This document shows, in pieces, positions 1-7,804 of a DNA stretch of 64,000 nt. Source of the stretch: Verrucomicrobiota bacterium (GTDB taxonomy: Bacteria; Verrucomicrobiota; Verrucomicrobiia; Verrucomicrobiales; Akkermansiaceae). Where the stretch lies: positions 1 to 64,000 of the forward strand of contig JAFLEH010000016.1 of the NCBI GenBank assembly GCA_017301995.1. Direction: 5' to 3'. Position numbers and translations under genes: made by a program. The stretch's first letter is position 1. Every line of letters starts with the position of its first letter. The notes beneath the pieces are model-generated. The model saw only the letters and a program-made list of their open reading frames with translations, had not been told where the DNA came from and did not search any database.

Positions 1-120
1 CTCAACCGCTGGCGAAAGCTGCTGGTGAGCTTTGAGAAGACGGAGAAATCCTATTTGGGACTCCTGTCGCTGGCAGCCGCGCTGATCTGCTGGCGGAAAA
101 CCATCATTATTTACGGATAA
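1..120 (+). mobile_element. C-terminal fragment of an IS5-type transposase
   Basis: Frame 1 is open from the window edge to TAA at 118-120 and encodes the last 39 residues of a protein that begins outside. The tail (LNRWRKLLVSFEKTEKSYLG, then a hydrophobic LLSLAAALICW stretch) resembles the C-terminus of IS5-family DDE transposases, where an arginine-rich helix is followed by ENYLALL-like residues. Directly after the stop lies CTAA at 124-127, which fits the YTAR target duplication of the IS5 group, and then the coding body of a truncated metalloprotease. The terminal inverted repeat cannot be verified because the other end of the element is outside the window. Confidence 0.6.
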
Positions 121-467
121 GTTCTAAGAAAGCGTTTCGCGATTTCTATATCAACAAAGGGTTGGAAAGGCTGCGGCAGCGGATCGGATATTATGCTCCC
201 AAGGCAGGAGTAAGGCCTGGAAAGCTGGATGTCAGGGAACTCGGCCACCGCTGGGCCTCGTGCTCCCCGTCCGGCAATCTGGCGTTTCACTGGAAGTGCA
301 TGATGGCACCCGCAAGAATTGTGGATTACATCGTGGTGCATGAATTGTGTCACCTGCACCACCTCGACCATAGCGACGCATTTTGGAACGAGGTGGACAA
401 GGTCATGCCCGATTTTCACGAGCGCAAGGAATGGCTCCGGAAGAACGGAGCCGCAATGGATCTTTGA
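121..467 (+). pseudogene. 5'-truncated YgjP-like (DUF45) metallopeptidase
   Basis: Frame 3 reads from inside the transposon end through FRDFYINKGLERLRQRIG to TGA at 465-467. It carries the YgjP/COG1451 signature: RWASCSPSGNLAFHW followed by the zinc-binding VVHELCHLHHLDHSDAFW, where HExxH plus a downstream His supply the metal ligands. The family is normally about 230 residues; only the C-terminal half, about 115 residues, remains, and no ATG lies in frame (TTG at 162 is the only plausible start). The junction with the transposase tail indicates disruption by insertion. A short product from the TTG is possible but would lack the N-terminal half. Confidence 0.7.
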
Positions 468-592
468 ACCGGCTTGCTCGCCTAAAACCCCGAAAGGAAG
501 TCGGTGGAATTGTTCCCATTTTCGCTCCCTCTTTTGCCTAACATGGCCTAAATCCGGGGTCTTTGGTGGATTTTCCCTTATATCCATAAGGA

Positions 593-667
<75 letters not shown>

Positions 668-870
668 ATGAGGGAGACCTCTCGGGGCGCGCAGCCTAGG
701 GGTGGCCGTGGGGGTTGGCAATCTTTTTTTCGCGGAAACGGCGGGCGGTGCGGAATTTCCGTGCTTTCCGGGGCGGGAGCGATCCATGCGGCCTGGCGGT
801 CCGGCGGATTTGGTTGGCATTGCGGATGGCCGGACGCTAGGGTCCGCGCCAGACAAAAACCCAAGGTTTC

Positions 871-1647
871 ATGAGCATCCATCCCACCGCCCTTGTTTCG
901 CCCGACGCCCGGCTTGCCGGGGATGTTGAAATCGGCCCGTTCGCCGTGATCGAGGGGCCGGTGGAGCTTGGCGCGGGGGTGAAAGTGGGCGGCCATGCCT
1001 GGGTGCGCGGCGATACGGTGGTGGGCGACGGTTGCTCGATCGGCTGGGGCAGCGTGGTCGGCGCGGACCCGCAGGACCTGGGGTTTGACCCGGACACGCC
1101 GTCGGGCGTGCGGATCGGCGCGGGCAACCGGATCCGCGAATACGTGACGATCCACCGCGGGTCGAAACCGGGCGGCCGGACGGTTTTGGGAGCCGGAAAC
1201 TATCTGATGACGGGCGTCCATCTGGGGCACGATTGCCAGCTTGGCGATGGCAACATTCTGGCCAACAACGTGATGTTCGGCGGCCATGTTCGCTTGGGAA
1301 ACCGGGCGTTTCTGGGGGGCGGCGGCGGGTATCACCAGTTCATCCGGATCGGCGATCTGGCGATGGTGCAGGGAAACGCGTCGCTCAGCCAGGATGTGCC
1401 GCCCTACTGCGTGGCTCACGGACTGAACCGGCTCGCCGGCCTCAACACGGTGGGGCTGAGGCGCAACGGCTTCGATGCGGCGGCGCGGGTGGAAATCAAA
1501 CGGCTCTACATGCTGCTTTTCCGGAGCAAACTGAAAGCTTCCGAGGCGATATCCGAGGCGGACAGCCAAGCGTGGAGCCCGGCCGCGCGGCTGTTGTTGG
1601 ACGCGGTGCGCGAGCCCTCCCGCAAGGGGGTTTGCCGGCGCGATTGA
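871..1647 (+). CDS. lpxA: Acyl-ACP--UDP-N-acetylglucosamine O-acyltransferase LpxA
   Basis: This 258-residue protein catalyses the first step of lipid A synthesis, moving a hydroxyacyl chain from acyl carrier protein to UDP-GlcNAc in the cytoplasm. The N-terminal part is a left-handed beta-helix of hexapeptide repeats (residues about 1-185, e.g. VEIGPFAVIEGPVELGAGVK). Family landmarks are NRIREYVTIHRGS, the catalytic His in GVHLGHDCQLGD, ILANNVMFGGHV and the C-terminal NTVGLRRNGF. Length and order match E. coli LpxA (262 residues). The ATG at 871 opens directly on SIHPTALVSPDA, the usual LpxA start. It stands alone, without lpxD or fabZ beside it; the next gene is the LPS-export permease 43-67 bp downstream. 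Its presence implies lipid A-containing outer membrane. Confidence 0.95.
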   Translation: MSIHPTALVSPDARLAGDVEIGPFAVIEGPVELGAGVKVGGHAWVRGDTVVGDGCSIGWGSVVGADPQDLGFDPDTPSGVRIGAGNRIREYVTIHRGSKPGGRTVLGAGNYLMTGVHLGHDCQLGDGNILANNVMFGGHVRLGNRAFLGGGGGYHQFIRIGDLAMVQGNASLSQDVPPYCVAHGLNRLAGLNTVGLRRNGFDAAARVEIKRLYMLLFRSKLKASEAISEADSQAWSPAARLLLDAVREPSRKGVCRRD

Positions 1648-1714
1648 GGCTCCGGGGAAATCCGCTGGACAACGCCTCCACCCCGGCTCCATGCTGCCGG
1701 GCACACGGTTTTTC

Positions 1715-3094
1715 ATGACCTTTTCCCGTCCCTTGCTGCTCCGACTGCTGCTGACCCTCGTGCTGACATTGCTGGGGGTGGCCTTGTGCGCCTGGCTGTT
1801 GCCGGCGGAAACGCGGTCGATCAACGAACAGCTCACCGGGTTTCCCGACTCGGATGTCACGGCCCATCATGCCCGGTTGTGGGTGCTCGGCGGCATTTGC
1901 CTGCTCCCGGCGCTGGCCATGGCGGGTTACAGCGTCGGCGGCACGCTCGACCGCTATCTGGCGCGCCAGTTTGGCGTGATATTCTTCATCTGTTTCGCGG
2001 CGCTGATGACGATCTGGCTGCTGATCGATCTAACCGACAACCTGGGTGATCTCCGGACCAGCCCGGATCCGGCGGGGACCGCGTGGTATTTCTACGCGAC
2101 CCGCGCGCCCTCCGTGGTGGTGCTGCTGTTGCCCTATGCGCTGCTGCTCTCGCTGATCTACACGCTGGGCAAGCTTTCCCGCGACCGCGAGGTGGTGGCG
2201 ATGATCCAGAGCGGTCGCAGCGTGGTCCGGGTGGCGCTGCCGCTGGTCGGCGCGGGCCTCTGGTGCAGCCTGCTTTGCCTGGGCCTGAACTACCATTGGG
2301 CCCCCAGCGCCGAAGGTCGGAAAAAGGAGATCCTCGACCGCGCGCGCGGCATCCTCGTCACCGAGGCGAAACACGTCCTGTATTTCAACGCCGACAACCG
2401 GCGCCTGTGGATGGTGGGGGCGTTTCCCGAGCACTACGAACTCGGCGAGCCGCTGTTGGGAGTCGAAATCACCAACACCCTGCCCGGCGGCGGCATGGCC
2501 TCCCGCCTGACCGCCGACTGCGCCCGCTGGAGCCGGGAAACCGGCGAGTGGACGTTCGAAAAGCCGGTCCTCTGCACCTATCAGAACGACGAGCCGCCGG
2601 TGTTCGAGACCCGTGACGGACCGCTCGTCGAGCGGGGATGGCCGGAAACACCGTGGCAACTGATCAAACCCGGTCTATCCGCTTCTTATCTGGGCGTGCC
2701 AGACCTCAACGGGTGGCTGCGCGCCAACTCGCTCAAGCCGGTGCGCTCGCCCCACAAGAACGCCGCGGCCCCCTATCTCACCCAGTGGCATTACCGCTGG
2801 GCGCTGCCGTTCACCTGCCTCGTGACGGTGCTCCTCGCCGCGCCGCTCTCGATCCATTTCTCCCGCCGCGGACCGGGCGGCAATGTTTTCCTGGCGATCG
2901 TCCTCGCGGTGCTGATGCTGCTTTCCAGCAACGTCGTCCTGAGCTTCGGCGAGGGGGGCCTGATGAACCCGGCCGCGGCCGCGTGGGCGCCGAACCTGGC
3001 GTTTTCGCTGTTAGGTCTCTATCTGTTCCGCAGCCGGATCACCGGCAGACCGCTCCACCTGAAGCTCTGCCGCATGTGCAAACCATCCACCTAA
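1715..3094 (+). CDS. LptF/LptG-family lipopolysaccharide export permease
   Basis: A YjgP/YjgQ-family inner-membrane permease of the Lpt ABC exporter, which lifts lipopolysaccharide from the inner membrane to the periplasmic bridge. The core shows LDRYLARQFGVIFFICFAALM, a paired helix around APSVVVLLLPYALLLSLIYTLGKLSRDREVVAMIQSGRS, a large periplasmic beta domain (about residues 200-360) and three C-terminal helices ending FSLLGLYLFRSR. Two extra hydrophobic N-terminal segments precede the canonical first helix, as in several verrucomicrobial versions. I chose ATG 1715 (MTFSRPLLLR) because a membrane segment follows at once; ATG 1691 in the same frame is possible. F and G types cannot be told apart here. 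It follows lpxA, so lipid A synthesis and export genes sit together. Confidence 0.85.
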   Translation: MTFSRPLLLRLLLTLVLTLLGVALCAWLLPAETRSINEQLTGFPDSDVTAHHARLWVLGGICLLPALAMAGYSVGGTLDRYLARQFGVIFFICFAALMTIWLLIDLTDNLGDLRTSPDPAGTAWYFYATRAPSVVVLLLPYALLLSLIYTLGKLSRDREVVAMIQSGRSVVRVALPLVGAGLWCSLLCLGLNYHWAPSAEGRKKEILDRARGILVTEAKHVLYFNADNRRLWMVGAFPEHYELGEPLLGVEITNTLPGGGMASRLTADCARWSRETGEWTFEKPVLCTYQNDEPPVFETRDGPLVERGWPETPWQLIKPGLSASYLGVPDLNGWLRANSLKPVRSPHKNAAAPYLTQWHYRWALPFTCLVTVLLAAPLSIHFSRRGPGGNVFLAIVLAVLMLLSSNVVLSFGEGGLMNPAAAAWAPNLAFSLLGLYLFRSRITGRPLHLKLCRMCKPST

Positions 3095-3107
3095 CCCCTC
3101 TCCCACC

Positions 3108-3755
3108 ATGGCCCTGATAGAATCCTGGCACATCCGCTCGCGCGGCCGCGAATGCGCCGCCACCGGCCGCCCCTTCGCCCCCGGCGAACCGATCATGACC
3201 GCCCTGTTTCCCGACCCGGAGTCCAGCGGATACCTCCGCCGCGACTATTGCGTGGATGCCTGGAAAGCCCGCGGCACCGAGGAGGAAACGCCGTTTTCCT
3301 CGTGGAAAACCCGCTTCGAACCGCCCGGCGGCGGCCAAGCTCCGCCAGCGGAAAAGGAAGACCCGGAGGAAATCCTTCGCCGACTCGTGGAAGAGGACGC
3401 CGACCACACCGAAAACACCCGCTACATCCTCGCGGTGATGCTCGAACGCCGGAAAATCCTCGTCGAGACCGACACCCAGCGCACCCCCTCCGGCATCCTC
3501 CGCATCTACGAAAACCGGAAATCCGGCGAGGTCTATATCGTGAAAGACCCCAACGTCCCGCTCGACCAAGTGGACGCGCTCCAACAGGAGGTCGTTGAGT
3601 TTCTGGAGTCCCAAACCCGACCGGCGGAACCGGGCGACCAACCGGACCAACCGGACCAACCGGACCAACCGGACCAACCGGACCAACCGGACCAACCGGA
3701 CCAACCGGACCAACCGGACCAACCGGACCAACCGGACCAACCGGAAACTCCCTAA
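3108..3755 (+). CDS. Hypothetical protein with a C-terminal (DQP)12 tract
   Basis: A 215-residue protein I cannot assign. Residues 1-165 look like a compact soluble domain beginning SWHIRSRGRECAATGRPFAPGEPI, with a CAATGRPF element that could be half of a small metal-binding site, and a conserved-looking stretch ILRIYENRKSGEVYIVKDPNV. Similar small proteins beginning with a WxIRSRxxxCxxTGxxF motif are typical of Verrucomicrobiota. The tail is twelve Asp-Gln-Pro triplets encoded by identical 9-bp units at 3636-3743, then ETP and stop. No signal peptide is visible. It starts 13 bp after the LPS permease and ends 6 bp before the next regulator, so the three are probably cotranscribed. Confidence 0.75.
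   Translation: MALIESWHIRSRGRECAATGRPFAPGEPIMTALFPDPESSGYLRRDYCVDAWKARGTEEETPFSSWKTRFEPPGGGQAPPAEKEDPEEILRRLVEEDADHTENTRYILAVMLERRKILVETDTQRTPSGILRIYENRKSGEVYIVKDPNVPLDQVDALQQEVVEFLESQTRPAEPGDQPDQPDQPDQPDQPDQPDQPDQPDQPDQPDQPDQPETP
3636..3743 (+). repeat. Twelve perfect tandem copies of GACCAACCG
   Basis: The unit GACCAACCG repeats twelve times without a single mismatch, in frame as Asp-Gln-Pro, at the 3' end of the preceding gene. Because the unit is a multiple of three, gain or loss of copies changes tail length but not the reading frame. The lack of any synonymous substitution suggests recent expansion or continuing slippage. Confidence 0.97.
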
Positions 3756-3761
3756 CACCCC

Positions 3762-4424
3762 ATGTTTCTCCCGGGCTACAAGGACCTGGTGAAGCCGCAG
3801 TGGATCGCGGTGATCGAGGAGCTGAAACTGTCCGGCCATCTTCCGGTGACCGAGCTTTCGGAGCGTCTGAAGGTGAGTTATATGTCCGCCAAGCAGTATT
3901 GCGAGGATCTGGTGAAGCGGGGCTATCTGGAGCGCACGCGTTCGCCGCGCCGCGAGATCGGCCGGCCGGAGGTTTTCTATCGGCTCGCACCCAGGGCCGA
4001 TCGGCTTTTTCCCGAGGCCGGGGTCGGGTTTTCGCTGGAGATTCTGGACCAGTTGCGCGCGCTGTTTGGCGACAGCGCGCCGGAGCGGCTTATCTATCAA
4101 TATTTCGAACGGCTCCGCGAGCGCTGGCAGCCGCGCCTGGCCAAGGCGCGCTCGCTGGTGGAAAAAGCCACCTTGCTGGCCGGTCTCCGCGAGCACGCCG
4201 GATGTTTCGCGCGCTGCAAATACGATCCGTCCCGCGGTTTCCGGATCGAGGAATACCACCATCCGCTGCGCCCCGTGTTCGAGCGCTACCCGCGCGCGAT
4301 CGGCATGGAAGTTAGAATGCTCGAAGGCTTGTTGGGAACCAAGGTGACCCGCCGGGAAATCGCCGGCGGCCCGCACGGACCTGCGCGGGTCGATTACGAG
4401 GTCGCCACGCTCGGCGCGCCGTGA
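3762..4424 (+). CDS. SufR-like winged-helix transcriptional regulator lacking Fe-S cysteines
   Basis: This 220-residue protein has an N-terminal winged helix (about residues 12-75: WIAVIEELKLSGHLPVTELSERLKVSYMSAKQYCEDLVKRGYL), the arrangement of COG2345/SufR-type regulators. A dimerising helical middle follows, and the C-terminal sensor-like domain runs RIEEYHHPLRPVFERYPRAI, then EVRMLEGLLGTKVTRREI. In SufR relatives this region carries the cysteines that hold an iron-sulfur cluster (NCP, a Cys about 12 residues later, and Cys around the final strand). Here those positions read HHP, RAIGME and IAGGPHGPARVDYEV, so the cluster ligands appear lost. What it senses is unknown. The stop is followed by an 87-bp spacer before the lipoprotein gene. 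Confidence 0.65.
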   Translation: MFLPGYKDLVKPQWIAVIEELKLSGHLPVTELSERLKVSYMSAKQYCEDLVKRGYLERTRSPRREIGRPEVFYRLAPRADRLFPEAGVGFSLEILDQLRALFGDSAPERLIYQYFERLRERWQPRLAKARSLVEKATLLAGLREHAGCFARCKYDPSRGFRIEEYHHPLRPVFERYPRAIGMEVRMLEGLLGTKVTRREIAGGPHGPARVDYEVATLGAP

Positions 4425-4511
4425 TTTTTCCGAGTTTCCTAAAACCCGACTGAATAGCACGCCCGTCCCCACCGTCGAAACCGCCGGACTCCCTACCCAG
4501 CCCATCCGTTT

Positions 4512-6953
4512 ATGAAATACCAGGCCATCCTGCCGCTTGCCACCCTCGCCCTGATCACCGCCACCGGTTGCCGCAAGTCGGACCAATCGACCGCCCAGCG
4601 CCTCGCCGATCTCGAGGCGCAGAACCGCGCCGCCCTCGAGCGGCAGCAACAGCTCGAGCGCCAGCTCGCCGAACAACAGCTCGCCAGCGAGCGCGACGCG
4701 ATCGAACGCGAACGCCAGCGCATCGCCGACGAACGCGCCGCCATCGAGCAGGCGCAATCCGCGGACGCCGCCGCCAAACAGGCCGCCCTCGAGGAACGCG
4801 AGCGCGAACTCGCGAAACGCCAGGGCACTCTCGAAAAACTCGAATCCTCCCTAACCGACAAGCAGCGCGAACTCGACTACCGCGACACCCAGCTCGGCGC
4901 GCGCGAGTTCGAACTCGCCGGACGCGAGCCGGTGGCGGACCTCGACCGCCCCGGCCGCGAGGCGCTGCCGGTGGCCGACTACGGCATGTTTTACGATTCC
5001 CTATCCGCCTACGGCTCGTGGTTCGGCACGCGGGATTACGGGTATGTCTGGCAGCCGGCGGTCGTCCACACGCCGGGTTGGCGGCCTTACTGGGATGGCC
5101 GCTGGGTTTGCACCGACTACGGCTGGACCTGGATGTCCGAAGAGCCGTTCGGTTGGGCCTGCTATCACTACGGCCGTTGGGCGCTGCTGCGCGGGGTCGG
5201 CTGGGTGTGGGTTCCGGGCGATCAATGGGCCCCCGCGTGGGTTTGCTGGCGCGAAAGCGGATCGCACATCGGATGGGCCCCGCTGCCTCCTGAAACGATG
5301 GGTTGGCGGGACTGCCGGTGGGACCACACCGTGGAATCGCGGTTCGGCATCGGCTCGGGGTGGTATGTGTTCGTTTCGTCGTCCAATTTCTGCAATTCGA
5401 TTTCGAGTTTCTGCATGCCGTATTCGCAGAACGCCTCGTTCTATCAGCATACGACGAACATCACCAACATCTACTGCCGTCACGATCGGGTGTTCGTCGG
5501 CGGGCCGCGCTATCAACAGGTGTGCCGCACCGTCGGCCGCCAGGTGCCGTATTTCGAGCTGAATCTCGACCACCGCCGCCGTCCGGGGCACGACGCCACC
5601 GCGATGCGCCCGCGCACCGAAAACAACCGGCTTTTCATCGCCGCGCCGGATGTGGGTGCCGGTTGGAACGCGTCGCTCCGGCCCACGCGGATCCGGAAGG
5701 AAATCGCGGACGCCGCGGTGGACCGTCAGGTGCCGCTCGCAACGGAGGTGGCCCAACAATTCCGCCGCCAGCGCGAGATCGAACAAACGCGCGCCGAACG
5801 CGAGGTGTCCCGTCTCGGCGGCGGCGACGCGTTCAGCCGCCGCCGCGCGGAAGAACTGGCCGCCAATCAGAACCAGGCCGAACAACTCGCCAGACGCGAG
5901 GCATCCAACCAACCTGCCGCCCCGCAGGCGCCGGATCGCAACGGCTCCCGCCCGGCCCGGCCTAACACGCCGACACCGGTCACCCCTGAACCGACCCGGC
6001 CGACCGGGCGTCAACCCGCGCCCGCCGAGGTGGCCCAGCAGCCGGCCGCTCCGGCGCGGCCTGACACGCCGCAGCCCAACAGAAACGGATTCCGTCCGCA
6101 GCGGCCCGACCGCCGGACGCCGGCGCAGCCCGCACCCGACGCCACCGCCAGCCGCGAGGCGGAAGCCGCCAAGTTGGAGGAATCCCAACGTCAGCAGGCC
6201 GCCGAGTTGCTCCGACAACAACAACAGGAGGAAGCCCGCCAGCGGCAGGCCAACGAAATGCGAGATCGCCAGGCCCAGCAGGACGACGCCCAGCGCAAGC
6301 AGGCCGCCGAAATGGTCCGCCAGCAGCAGGAGGAAGCCCGCCAGCGCCAGGCCAACGAAATGCGAGACCGCCAGGCCCAGCAGGACGACGCCCAGCGCAA
6401 GCAGGCCGCCGAAATGGTCCGCCAGCAACAGGAGGAAGCCCGCCAGCGCCAGGCCAACGAAATGCGCGATCGCCAGGCCCAACAGGAGGACGCGCAGCGC
6501 AAGCAGGCCGCCGAAATGGTCCGGCAGCAGCAGGAGGAAGCCCGCCAACGCCAGGCCGCTGAAGCCCGCGCCCAGCAGGAACGGCAGGCCGAAGCCCAAC
6601 GCGAGCGCGCCGCCGAAATGGCACGCCGCCAACAGGAACAGCAGATGGAGGCCCAACGCCAACGCGCCGAACAGCAAGCCCAACAGCGCCAAGCCGAGGA
6701 AGCCCGCCAACGCCAGATGGAGGAAGCCCGCCGTGCCCAACAGGAGGCCCAGCAACGCCAGATGGAAGAGGCAAGACAACGCGCCGCCGAAGAATCGCGC
6801 CGCCAGCAGGAGGAGTCACGCAGACAAGCCGAGGAGGCCCAACGCCGCCAGGCCGAAGATGCCCGCCGCCAGGCCGAGGAAGCCCAACGCCGGCAAGCCG
6901 AAGAGGCGCGTCGCCAAAGCGAAGAGATTCAGCGGAACCAGCAGGGCCGCTGA
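4512..6953 (+). CDS. Large lipoprotein: coiled coil, DUF6600-like domain, Gln/Arg/Glu repeat tail
   Basis: An 813-residue exported lipoprotein. The signal peptide ends at the lipobox ITATGC (Cys about residue 20). Residues 20-130 are a charged coiled coil rich in QLE/ER. A DUF6600-type domain follows (about 150-320) with repeated W/Y/G motifs such as YGSWFGTRDYGYVWQP, GWRPYWDGRWVCTDYGW and EPFGWACYHYGRW. A Pro/Arg-rich linker leads to a C-terminal 250-residue tail of Gln, Arg, Glu and Ala that includes three 34-residue repeats. It probably sits at the envelope as an extended rod; the function of DUF6600 is not known. Its neighbours suggest a role near outer-membrane maintenance, but this is inference. 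Confidence 0.8.
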   Translation: MKYQAILPLATLALITATGCRKSDQSTAQRLADLEAQNRAALERQQQLERQLAEQQLASERDAIERERQRIADERAAIEQAQSADAAAKQAALEERERELAKRQGTLEKLESSLTDKQRELDYRDTQLGAREFELAGREPVADLDRPGREALPVADYGMFYDSLSAYGSWFGTRDYGYVWQPAVVHTPGWRPYWDGRWVCTDYGWTWMSEEPFGWACYHYGRWALLRGVGWVWVPGDQWAPAWVCWRESGSHIGWAPLPPETMGWRDCRWDHTVESRFGIGSGWYVFVSSSNFCNSISSFCMPYSQNASFYQHTTNITNIYCRHDRVFVGGPRYQQVCRTVGRQVPYFELNLDHRRRPGHDATAMRPRTENNRLFIAAPDVGAGWNASLRPTRIRKEIADAAVDRQVPLATEVAQQFRRQREIEQTRAEREVSRLGGGDAFSRRRAEELAANQNQAEQLARREASNQPAAPQAPDRNGSRPARPNTPTPVTPEPTRPTGRQPAPAEVAQQPAAPARPDTPQPNRNGFRPQRPDRRTPAQPAPDATASREAEAAKLEESQRQQAAELLRQQQQEEARQRQANEMRDRQAQQDDAQRKQAAEMVRQQQEEARQRQANEMRDRQAQQDDAQRKQAAEMVRQQQEEARQRQANEMRDRQAQQEDAQRKQAAEMVRQQQEEARQRQAAEARAQQERQAEAQRERAAEMARRQQEQQMEAQRQRAEQQAQQRQAEEARQRQMEEARRAQQEAQQRQMEEARQRAAEESRRQQEESRRQAEEAQRRQAEDARRQAEEAQRRQAEEARRQSEEIQRNQQGR
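6219..6524 (+). repeat. Three 102-bp tandem repeats in the lipoprotein tail
   Basis: Units at 6219-6320, 6321-6422 and 6423-6524 each encode the 34-residue block QQQEEARQRQANEMRDRQ and its continuation to AAEMVR, with one D-to-E change and scattered synonymous differences. Degenerate units continue to about 6940 (EEARQRQ, EEAQRRQAE patterns). The predicted product is a long single alpha helix. Confidence 0.9.
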
Positions 6954-7015
6954 TCCTTCCGATTCCGGCTTGGTGATCGACTCAGGGATTCCGGGCCGGA
7001 TTTCCGGTTGCCACC

Positions 7016-7804
7016 TCACGCCATCGCCTTCCGTTGGCGGCGGGTTTCGAAGAGCAGGATGCCGGTGGCCACGGCGACGTTGAGCGACTCCACCGGCCCG
7101 CGCATGGGAATGCGCACGCGGGCATCCGCGGCGGCGATGAGATCCGCGGGCAAGCCGGGGCCTTCGCCGCCTAGCAAAAACAACGAGGGTTTGGTTAGAT
7201 CGAGCGCGTCGTGATCGGTTCCGCCCGCCGGGCAGGTGGCGATGATTTCCAACCCGGCCGCACGGGCGGCGGAAACCAATGCGTCGCCGGACATGCCGGA
7301 GGCCAGCGGCACGCGGAACGCGCTGCCCATCGACCCGCGCAGGGCCTTCCAGCCCAACGGATCGGCGCAGCCAGCGGTGGCGGCAAAGCCGGTGGCGCCC
7401 GCCGCATCGGCCACGCGGATGATGGCGCCGACGTTTCCGGGATCCTGCACGCCCACCGCGGCGACCACCAGATTTCCGGCGAGGACAACTGCGGGCGGCG
7501 CTTCCCTGACACGAGCGATGGCGACCATCCCGGACGGGCTGCGAGCGGGGCTGGCGGCTTCCATCACCTCGGCCGTGGCCTGATAGATCGCCGCGCCCTC
7601 GGGTGCCAGTTCGGCCAGCTTCCCACACAGCGGGTCGCCCGCCATCCGGGGGGCGATGGCCGCCGCGACGATGGGCAGCCCCGAAGCGAGCGCCTCGCCG
7701 ACCAGATGCGGGCCATCCAACAGAACGAGGTCCGCTTCACGGCCCGCGGCAAGCGCGCGGCACCGCGCGACAAACGGATGGCGGCGGCTGGTGATCGGGA
7801 TCAT
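7016..7804 (-). CDS. TrmH/SpoU-family (SPOUT) RNA methyltransferase
   Basis: A 262-residue SpoU-type methyltransferase that would transfer a methyl group from S-adenosylmethionine to a ribose 2'-OH in tRNA or rRNA. The three SPOUT motifs are clear in the C-terminal half: motif 1 VGVQDPGNVGAIIRVADAAG, motif 2 LFLLGGEGPGLP and motif 3 IPMRGPVESLNVAVATGILL, which form the trefoil knot. The N-terminal part resembles the substrate-binding domain (LLDGPHLVGEAL). The target RNA cannot be read off the sequence. The ATG overlaps the stop of the upstream propeller-HEAT gene as ATGA, so translation is probably coupled to it. Confidence 0.9.
   Translation of the reverse strand: MIPITSRRHPFVARCRALAAGREADLVLLDGPHLVGEALASGLPIVAAAIAPRMAGDPLCGKLAELAPEGAAIYQATAEVMEAASPARSPSGMVAIARVREAPPAVVLAGNLVVAAVGVQDPGNVGAIIRVADAAGATGFAATAGCADPLGWKALRGSMGSAFRVPLASGMSGDALVSAARAAGLEIIATCPAGGTDHDALDLTKPSLFLLGGEGPGLPADLIAAADARVRIPMRGPVESLNVAVATGILLFETRRQRKAMA

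Noticed and set aside
3636..3743. Tandem 9-bp units as a possible CRISPR array
   Set aside because: There are no spacers; copies are contiguous and in frame with a protein.
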